DNA of 64,000 nucleotides, taken from assembly GCA_029938175.1 (NCBI GenBank), contig JAPYON010000001.1, positions 1 through 64,000 of the forward strand, given 5' to 3'. Position 1 is the first letter of the stretch. Every line of letters begins with the position of its first letter. Both the position numbers and the translations under genes were made by a program. Of the stretch, positions 57,084 to 64,000 are shown piece after piece. Source of the stretch: Paracoccaceae bacterium. Its GTDB lineage: Bacteria; Pseudomonadota; Alphaproteobacteria; Rhodobacterales; Rhodobacteraceae. The notes under the pieces are model-generated. The model did no database searches and was not told where the DNA came from. It saw only the letters and a list, made by a program, of their open reading frames with translations.

Positions 57084-57413
57084 TTTATTCTCCCTCTTAT
57101 AATATAAATATTTAAGAGAAGTAGTGGTTGATAGTAGATACTCTGAATAATGTGGATTACCGCATTTATATAGTTGTGCACAAGGTTATCCATAGCGACA
57201 TCTGCGCCTACCCACTATGTATTGCTTAATAAAACAAATAACCTACCTTTTTATCCACAAACTGAACTATTTCTTTTCCCCAAGAATAAAAAGGTGCATA
57301 AAATTTTGAACTGTGTGCAAAACACCTCCGTAGTTTTTAGCCTGTGGGCTAATAGGTTTTTTCCATTAATTACCCCCGAATGTGTCCACAGGCCGATTTT
57401 GGAGACCTAAACC
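57084..57413. other. oriC: Candidate chromosomal replication origin (oriC)
   Basis: AT-rich intergenic region; perfect DnaA box TTATCCACA (57251-57259), near boxes TTATCCATA (57186-57194), TGTGGATTA (57151-57159, reverse), GTGTCCACA (57382-57390); AT-rich stretch 57097-57117; flanking genes diverge. Confidence 0.82.
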
Positions 57414-58010
57414 ATGAAACAACTCATTTTGGCATCAGGATCCGGAATTCGCGCTGAAATGTTGCGTTCAGCTGGTGTCCCGTTCGATACGGTTGTTGTG
57501 CGCGTGGATGAAGAAACGATCAAAGCTACAATGCTGGCGGAAGGTGCAAAGCCAAGAGGTGTGGCAGATATGCTTGCGGAAATGAAGGCGCGACGCGTTG
57601 CTCAAAAGTATCCCGAGGCGTTGGTTCTTGGTGCTGATCAGGTTCTAGTGTCTGGTGGCGTACTGTTTGATAAGCCGACTTCTATCGCAAAAGCCCGGGA
57701 ACAATTGATTGCTTTACGCGGAAATACCCACGAATTGCTATCAGCGGCTGTAATTTACGAGGACGGGACCCCAGTTTGGCGGCATATCGGGCGTGCACAA
57801 CTTATGATGCGACCTTTTAGTGACGTGTTTTTGGAAAACTACATCAAGTCGCAGTCCGAGGAATTGTTTACAACCGTTGGCGGGTATAAGCTGGAAAAAG
57901 AAGGCTCACAGTTGTTTACGCGGGTTCAAGGGGACTATTTCTCCGTGCTAGGGCTACCATTGTTAGAGATACTCGGGTTTTTGCGGACAAGAGGAATTTG
58001 TCAGGAATGA
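57414..58010 (+). CDS. maf: Maf-family nucleotide pyrophosphatase
   Basis: LILASGSGIRAEMLRSAGVPF; VLGADQVL. Confidence 0.94.
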   Translation: MKQLILASGSGIRAEMLRSAGVPFDTVVVRVDEETIKATMLAEGAKPRGVADMLAEMKARRVAQKYPEALVLGADQVLVSGGVLFDKPTSIAKAREQLIALRGNTHELLSAAVIYEDGTPVWRHIGRAQLMMRPFSDVFLENYIKSQSEELFTTVGGYKLEKEGSQLFTRVQGDYFSVLGLPLLEILGFLRTRGICQE

Positions 58011-58843
58011 GTAATAAAGTATCGCCACTTGCCGGTGTGGTCGGGTGGCCAATCAAGCACAGTAAGTCACCCGTGCTTCATAGGCACTGGTTAAACCGGC
58101 ATAATTTGCCTGGGCAATACTTGCCGATCGCTTTGCCGCCAGAAGATTTGGCAAGCGGCCTGCGCAAGTTGGCGGGTAAAGGGTACAAAGGGGTTAACCT
58201 CACAATTCCCCATAAAGAGTCCGTTCTTCTGACTGCCCATAGTATCACAGATCGCGCTTCTTTAATTGGGGCGGCTAATACGATCCACTTTCACGCGGAC
58301 GGCACAATCGGTGCAGATAACACTGACGGTTACGGGTTTATACAAAACCTACGCCAGAATGCGGCAGATTGGGAACCCGAATCCGGCCCGGCTTTGGTCG
58401 TCGGGGCAGGGGGCGCGGCGCGGGCTATTGTCTGGGCCCTACTTAGCGAAGGTGTACCTAGTGTGAATATTGCCAACAGAACGCGCATTCGGGCAGAAAA
58501 TCTAGCCGATCATTTCGGATCGAGGGTCAAAGTGGTCGAGTGGAACGAGGTTAGCGATGCAACCGACGGGGCCACTACGATAGTTAACACCACTTCGCTC
58601 GGGATGGAGGGCCAGCCGGAGTTGCGGATACATTTTGACGCTGCCTTACCGAACGCCCTTGTGACGGACATTGTATATACACCATTGATCACACCGTTTT
58701 TAGAAAAAGCCCGGGAACGCGGGTTGAAAACGGTGGATGGGCTAGGAATGCTATTACATCAAGCAGTTCCAGGATTCGAAAGCTGGTTTGGACATCGACC
58801 AGACGTAGACGAAGAGTTGCGACAAGCAGTTCTGCAAACATGA
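58007..58843 (+). CDS. aroE: Shikimate dehydrogenase
   Basis: VVGWPIKHSKSPVLHRHWL; GVNLTIPHKESV; GAGGAARAIVWAL. Confidence 0.95.
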   Translation: MSNKVSPLAGVVGWPIKHSKSPVLHRHWLNRHNLPGQYLPIALPPEDLASGLRKLAGKGYKGVNLTIPHKESVLLTAHSITDRASLIGAANTIHFHADGTIGADNTDGYGFIQNLRQNAADWEPESGPALVVGAGGAARAIVWALLSEGVPSVNIANRTRIRAENLADHFGSRVKVVEWNEVSDATDGATTIVNTTSLGMEGQPELRIHFDAALPNALVTDIVYTPLITPFLEKARERGLKTVDGLGMLLHQAVPGFESWFGHRPDVDEELRQAVLQT

Positions 58844-59436
58844 CGTCAGGGACCTACATTCTTGGGCTCACCGGATCTATCGGGATGGGAAAGTCCACGA
58901 CAGCCAACTTTTTTCGGGATGCGGGGGTTCCAGTTTGGGATGCCGACGCTGCTGTGTATGCGCTTTATAGCAAGGGCGGGGCAGGGGCGCAGGCAATCGC
59001 GACGCTCGCACCCGATTCTGTTAATGAAGGAAAAGTCGATCGGGGGGCGTTGCGAAAAGCGATTTTGGACGACAAAACGCTGCTAAAGCGCATAGAGGTC
59101 GCTGTGCATCCACTTGTTGCGTCCGACCGGAAAAAGTTTCTCGTATCCAACGCAGACGAGAGCTTGGTAGTTTGTGATGTTCCGCTGCTGTTTGAAACGA
59201 GTGCAGAGGCATGGTTGGACGGTGTTTTAGTCGTAACAGCAGATAAAAACACACAAAACCAACGTGTTATGGATAGGGAAGGGATGACTGCCGAGATGTT
59301 AGAGACAATGTTGTCCAAGCAAACCCCTGACTCCGAAAAGCGACGAAAAGCGGATTTTATAATTGATACAGGAAAAGGTATGGACCTCGCTCGTGCCGAG
59401 GTATTATCTTTGATTGAACGGATTAAGGATCGGTAA
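58840..59436 (+). CDS. coaE: Dephospho-CoA kinase
   Basis: LGLTGSIGMGKSTTANFFRDAGVPVWDADAAVY. Confidence 0.95.
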   Translation: MTSGTYILGLTGSIGMGKSTTANFFRDAGVPVWDADAAVYALYSKGGAGAQAIATLAPDSVNEGKVDRGALRKAILDDKTLLKRIEVAVHPLVASDRKKFLVSNADESLVVCDVPLLFETSAEAWLDGVLVVTADKNTQNQRVMDREGMTAEMLETMLSKQTPDSEKRRKADFIIDTGKGMDLARAEVLSLIERIKDR

Positions 59437-60129
59437 ATGCGTGAAATCGTGATGGACACAGAAACAACCGGATTGGATCCTAATTCCGGCGACCGGATCG
59501 TTGAGATCGGTGCTGTAGAGTTGTTCAATCACATGCCGACAGGTAAAACGTATCATCAATACCTTAATCCGCAGCGTGATATGCCCGAAGGCGCGTTTGC
59601 GGTTCACGGGCTTAGTGAAGAATTCTTGTCAGATAAACCGCTGTTTGCGGACGTTGCGCAAGCATTTTTGGATTTCACCGGCGATTCCAAGCTTGTGATT
59701 CACAATGCGGCATTTGATATGAAGTTCATCAACGCCGAGCTGAAATGGGTTGATCGCCCGCAGCTTCCTTGGGCGCAGGCGCTTGATACATTAGAAATTG
59801 CGCGGAAGAAGTACCCGGGGGCGCAAAACTCGTTGGATGCTTTGTGCCGCAGGTTCGGGATTCAAACAGAACGCGAGCTGCACGGGGCTTTGCTCGATTC
59901 CGAGATTCTGGCCGAAGTGTATCTCGAATTGATCGGTGGACGGCAACCGAACTTTGCGTTGTCTGTGGTGTCTAACAACGATACAAAAGGCAGCGCAAAT
60001 ATGGCGAAATGGGCTCCGCAACAGCGACAAAATCCGCTGCGCTCGCGCCTGACAGACACAGAAGTCGCGGCGCATGCCGATTTTGTTGAAAAGATGGGTG
60101 AGACTGCCGTTTGGAAGCAGTTCAAGTAA
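59437..60129 (+). CDS. dnaQ: DNA polymerase III epsilon subunit
   Basis: REIVMDTETTGLDPNSGDRIVEIGAVE exonuclease motif. Confidence 0.96.
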   Translation: MREIVMDTETTGLDPNSGDRIVEIGAVELFNHMPTGKTYHQYLNPQRDMPEGAFAVHGLSEEFLSDKPLFADVAQAFLDFTGDSKLVIHNAAFDMKFINAELKWVDRPQLPWAQALDTLEIARKKYPGAQNSLDALCRRFGIQTERELHGALLDSEILAEVYLELIGGRQPNFALSVVSNNDTKGSANMAKWAPQQRQNPLRSRLTDTEVAAHADFVEKMGETAVWKQFK

Positions 60130-60130
60130 T

Positions 60131-60153
60131 AAAGGTGGCACAATCGCCACCTT
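60131..60153. terminator. Bidirectional terminator between dnaQ and secB
   Basis: AAAGGTGGC-acaatc-GCCACCTTTATTA. Confidence 0.85.
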
Positions 60154-60166
60154 TATTATGGCATTC

Positions 60167-60664
60167 TTAGGAAATCGGTGTTGTTTTGGCTTCTTCCTGT
60201 GCTTTCGCCATGCGGGCCATCTCATTGCGATAAAGAGCAAGGAAATCAATGTTATCCAGATTTAGCGGGGGAAACCCGCCATCGCGCGTTATATCACCAA
60301 CTACACGGCGCAGGTATGGGAAGATCATGCGCGGGCACTCGATCATCAGGAATGCGTGCAGTTGTTCTTTCGGGACATTCTGAATGTCGAACCGACCCGC
60401 ATAATCCATCTCTAAGATGAAAATCTTGTCATCACCAGCCTTGGCATTAATTTTCAGCGTGTTGATGACTTCATACTGGTCTTCACCCAATTTGCGGGCG
60501 TCTAATGCTACCTGTACTTCAAACTCTGTTTTGCCTTCGGGTAATTTGTCTTTCTGAAGCGCTATGTTTTCGAAAGATAGATCGCGAATAAACTGGTTAA
60601 GGATTTGTACGCGTGGGGCTTGTGGGACTGCATCAGTTGCTGCTCCTTGGTTTTCTTCTGTCAT
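60167..60664 (-). CDS. secB: Protein-export chaperone SecB
   Basis: VQILNQFIRDLSFENIAL; FLMIECPRMIFPYLRRVV. Confidence 0.96.
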   Translation of the reverse strand: MTEENQGAATDAVPQAPRVQILNQFIRDLSFENIALQKDKLPEGKTEFEVQVALDARKLGEDQYEVINTLKINAKAGDDKIFILEMDYAGRFDIQNVPKEQLHAFLMIECPRMIFPYLRRVVGDITRDGGFPPLNLDNIDFLALYRNEMARMAKAQEEAKTTPIS

Positions 60665-60740
60665 TTGGTCGGATTCCTGACTGGGTTTAAAATACTGGAA
60701 GTGGCAATATCACTTCTATGCAAGGGGAACAATCGTTTCG

Positions 60741-61259
60741 TTACTCCTCTGGCCGCGTCCAGCCGGAATCTCCGGGTTTGCTGTTCATATTATCCTCGGC
60801 TACTTCGAACTCTCCCTCGACGACGGCGTCAGAAGTATATTTCGTTTCAGCACCATAGCCGGCCGCGTAGGATTTAACGCTGGATTTCAGGCGGGCTGCA
60901 ACGGTGCGAATAAGAGACTGACGCACCGGCGGAATCAGAAACGCCATGCCCAAAGCATCTGTGAAGAACCCAGGGGTAAGCAATAAAAGCCCCGCCACCA
61001 GAATGAATGCGCCGTTCGCGATAGGATCGGTCGGATTGCCACCAGTTTCGATATTGGTTTGCAGTTTTTGCAGGGCCGCCAAGCCTTGCGCCCGCATCAA
61101 AGCCGTCCCCACCAAAGCGGTAGTAATAACTATAGCTAGTGTTGGCCACAGGCCTAGAATTCCGCCAACCTGAATAAATAATCCAATCTCGATGATCGGG
61201 ACCGCTACAAATATAAGAAATAGCCACATATGTCTTTTCCAAAGTTTACACAGGACCAA
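60741..61259 (-). CDS. fxsA: FxsA-family membrane protein
   Basis: VPIIEIGLFIQVGGILGLWPTLAIVITTALVGTALMRAQG. Confidence 0.9.
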   Translation of the reverse strand: MVLCKLWKRHMWLFLIFVAVPIIEIGLFIQVGGILGLWPTLAIVITTALVGTALMRAQGLAALQKLQTNIETGGNPTDPIANGAFILVAGLLLLTPGFFTDALGMAFLIPPVRQSLIRTVAARLKSSVKSYAAGYGAETKYTSDAVVEGEFEVAEDNMNSKPGDSGWTRPEE

Positions 61260-61345
61260 TGGACTTGGCCCCTGACAATGCTTACATAAGGTGCGAATGG
61301 GTCGAACACCAATGTTTACCCAAAAATTTTTGAAAGGCCGACCCT

Positions 61346-61996
61346 ATGGGCTCGCAACTCATCCAAATTCTTGTTCTTGCCGGTGTAGCGGTATTTTTGC
61401 TGTTACGCTTGCGCAGCGTACTTGGCACGCGCGAAGGTTTCGAGGATACGACACAATCCGCCCAACCGACTAAACGCAAATTCGAGGTGATCGACGGCGG
61501 TGGGGAGGACTTCGATATTTCCAACCTGGTCGATTTGCAAAGCCATTCCGGTAAAGCGCTAGCCTCGATGAAACGGGCCGAGTCAGGGTTCTCTGTCGAG
61601 GTTTTCACTTCCGGCGCGCGTCAGGCATATGAGATGATCCTCATGTCTTTTGAAAATGGCGATTTGCCGTTCTTGGAACAATATCTGGCCCCTGACGTTT
61701 ATGAGTCATTCTCAACTGCTATTACGGCACGGGTAGACAGTGGCTTGACAGTGGACGCGAAATTCATCGGAATTAGCGGCGTTAAGTTGGTTAGCGCGAA
61801 GTTTGATGAAGAAAATAGCGAAGCCGAAATCACAATGAAGTTCTGCGGGGAGCTGACATCTATTGTCCGTAATGCTGACGGAGAAGTTGTCGAGGGAGAC
61901 GATAAAACCGTTAAAAAGCATTCGGATGTATGGACGTTCGCGCGCCTGATGGGTGGCGACAACCCGAATTGGTTGCTTGTCGGTACTGGCGCGTAA
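61346..61996 (+). CDS. Tim44/TimA-family protein
   Basis: N-terminal TM anchor; Tim44-like domain; next to secB/fxsA. Confidence 0.88.
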   Translation: MGSQLIQILVLAGVAVFLLLRLRSVLGTREGFEDTTQSAQPTKRKFEVIDGGGEDFDISNLVDLQSHSGKALASMKRAESGFSVEVFTSGARQAYEMILMSFENGDLPFLEQYLAPDVYESFSTAITARVDSGLTVDAKFIGISGVKLVSAKFDEENSEAEITMKFCGELTSIVRNADGEVVEGDDKTVKKHSDVWTFARLMGGDNPNWLLVGTGA

Positions 61997-62005
61997 GCAT
62001 TTGTT

Positions 62006-62614
62006 ATGAAGAGACGAAAGCGTGGGAAATTAACCGAGGATGACCACGAGGTCTGGGAAAAAGTTACCCAGACTACTGTGCCCTTACACCCCATAAAACT
62101 TTCACCGCCGCAGTTTACCCCAAAGCCCACGCGTGCCCCGCTGGCACAAAAATTGCACAAACCCGCAATTCGCCCGTTGACCAGAATCGGCGGCGCACTG
62201 CCTGAGGCACTTGTGACTATCAATCTTGTACTTGACCCGATGAAGGCCAGCGAAAAGCCTGATCACCAGATGGACCGCAAGAACTTTGACCGTCTTCGCA
62301 AAGGAAAAATCAAACCGGATGCGAGGCTCGACTTACACGGCATGACTGCTGCGCAGGCACATTTTGAATTGACAGCCTTTATTCACCGAAGCCACGCTGC
62401 GCGCAAACGTCTTGCGCTGGTGATTACGGGAAAGGGGAACTCTACCCGTGAGAAAGAAGAAATCATGCCAACGCGCCAAGGCATATTGCGGCACAGCTTG
62501 CCGCATTGGCTAAACCGCGCTGACCTGCGTCCGAAAATATTGCAGATAACGCCGGCGCACGCAAAACACGGCGGTGGCGGAGCATATTACGTATATTTGC
62601 GCCGCACCCGCTGA
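62006..62614 (+). CDS. Smr/MutS2 C-terminal domain protein
   Basis: ARLDLHGMTAAQAHFEL; VITGKGNSTREKEEIMPTRQGILRHSLPHWL. Confidence 0.92.
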   Translation: MKRRKRGKLTEDDHEVWEKVTQTTVPLHPIKLSPPQFTPKPTRAPLAQKLHKPAIRPLTRIGGALPEALVTINLVLDPMKASEKPDHQMDRKNFDRLRKGKIKPDARLDLHGMTAAQAHFELTAFIHRSHAARKRLALVITGKGNSTREKEEIMPTRQGILRHSLPHWLNRADLRPKILQITPAHAKHGGGGAYYVYLRRTR

Positions 62615-62637
62615 TGTCTTACGAAGTCATTTACGGA

Positions 62638-64000
62638 TTACCAGAGGCTCTTCCCATTAGCAGAAATTCCGCTTTCTGAGAACGAGATCTCTGAAATAAA
62701 TTGATCTACTTCTGGCCCGGGCGCTCCAAATGCCATTATCATCCCCAGCGCGATGGCAGCCTGCATTTGATCTAACAAACCAAGCGCCACCAATTGGTCC
62801 GCCAAGGTTGAAATACCGTCCATCTGGATATTAACAATACCCAGAGGCGATGGGATCGGGCCCGAATTATCAAAGGTCGCAGCGCCGTCGACTTGAATCG
62901 AGGCCCCCGCAATGGCGAGAAGTATCTGGTTAATATCCAAATTATATATTGTGGCAAAGGATAACGGATCGTTGCTGGTGACGGCAGCCATTGGGTCGAT
63001 CTGGACCATGGCTTCTATATCGATGTCCATCTGAGCGGGATCGCGGGAAATTGTTTTGTCAGGGTCAAACATCGACCACAGGCCTTCTCCCACAACCATA
63101 TCAGCGAACAAGATGTCGATACTCATTTCCTCAGGGGTGTCAACCGCACCAGCCGGTACGACGATTTTAATCCCCAGCTTTCCCATTCCGATTTCCACTT
63201 GCGGGAACGGCATGCCTGGTTCTGGTGTTACAGCCATATCAAATCCATCGGCATTTACATCGTAGGTTACGATCCCGTTAACGATTTCAAATAACACAGA
63301 ACCCGCGCCCGTAGACCCGCTCATCTGCATTTCAATATCGTCAGTGATTATCGTGCTTACAAATTCGGCGGCGCCACTTACGGCGCTAAACACTGCAAGT
63401 TTGCTGCCATCCAGATACCCAAGCGCGTCGTCTTCGTCGGCGGGGATATCGAATTCAAACGATACAGAGGTCGCTTCGGCGGTCTGTTTAACCATTTGCG
63501 TTTTACCCTCCATCGTATAATCGTACACCAAGTCCATTTTCGCCAGTTGCAACGCACCTTTGGCAAACATTTCCTGGGCCGAGATTAATAAATCGAAACC
63601 AATCGCACCTGTATCCAAGAATATCCGGCGCAAAACGCTGCTGTCAGGGTTGGCCCCATCGATGACAAATTCGTCTGCCAGGAAGGTGACCGTAATATCT
63701 TCGGTGCTCATCGCCTCGCGCAAGAGGCCATTCGTTGTCAGTCCTAGTCCGGAAGACTGGATTTGGAACTGAAATTCAGCATCCTCTGCTATACCCGAAA
63801 CATTAACGATATCGGCGACGGTAAAGGTGACGTCTGCGCCAACTGGCACGCCTTTTATCCAGTCAGTCGACAATGTGATCTCGCCATCTGGGTCCGAAAT
63901 GACCAGATCGATGTATTCAACACTACCGTCCGCGCCAATTATACGTTTGCCATACGAAATCTCGGCGCCGTTATACATCATTCCATGAACCGCCAGATCC
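62638..64000 (-). CDS. DUF2125-like protein, 5' end beyond the window
   Basis: Frame stays open to the window edge; long beta-rich protein ending ISFSESGISANGKSLW. Confidence 0.65.
   Translation of the reverse strand, partial: DLAVHGMMYNGAEISYGKRIIGADGSVEYIDLVISDPDGEITLSTDWIKGVPVGADVTFTVADIVNVSGIAEDAEFQFQIQSSGLGLTTNGLLREAMSTEDITVTFLADEFVIDGANPDSSVLRRIFLDTGAIGFDLLISAQEMFAKGALQLAKMDLVYDYTMEGKTQMVKQTAEATSVSFEFDIPADEDDALGYLDGSKLAVFSAVSGAAEFVSTIITDDIEMQMSGSTGAGSVLFEIVNGIVTYDVNADGFDMAVTPEPGMPFPQVEIGMGKLGIKIVVPAGAVDTPEEMSIDILFADMVVGEGLWSMFDPDKTISRDPAQMDIDIEAMVQIDPMAAVTSNDPLSFATIYNLDINQILLAIAGASIQVDGAATFDNSGPIPSPLGIVNIQMDGISTLADQLVALGLLDQMQAAIALGMIMAFGAPGPEVDQFISEISFSESGISANGKSLW

Overview
This looks like a chromosomal segment of an alphaproteobacterium. 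Gene order suggests a Rhodobacterales-like lineage, and the gene content points to a sulfur-oxidising autotroph. Left to right: (1) the edge of a dsr cluster (dsrE', dsrB, dsrA) diverging from an operon of a TauD-like dioxygenase, two tiny unknown proteins and cysG; (2) a MerR/CDF metal module; (3) a large Calvin-cycle operon on the minus strand (cbbF-P-T-G-pgk-cbbA-[cbbM remnant]-cbbE-cbbY-redoxin-cbbZ) with divergent cbbR; (4) GMC oxidoreductase and a broken Fic gene; (5) the pnp-rpsO-truB // rbfA-dapB backbone, split by an insert carrying an IS66 relic, a second cbbR, form II RuBisCO cbbM, cbbQ and cbbO, and decayed genes; (6) an SDR/SDR/FadH-like cluster; (7) an origin-proximal housekeeping block (ubiG...grpE-hrcA-rph-rdgB-hemW-parB-parA-rsmG-mnmG-mnmE-rho-hemJ-hemE | maf-aroE-coaE-dnaQ-secB-fxsA-Tim44-Smr). 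Main observations: a 47-codon remnant of a lost, divergent cbbM in the cbb operon, with an intact cbbR-cbbMQO set inserted between truB and rbfA (apparent RuBisCO replacement); a candidate oriC with DnaA boxes between hemE and maf; perfect and degenerate parS sites around parAB; a Fic gene that has lost its expected autoinhibitory segment; and a high density of fresh pseudogenes. All family calls are from reading the sequence; no database search was run.
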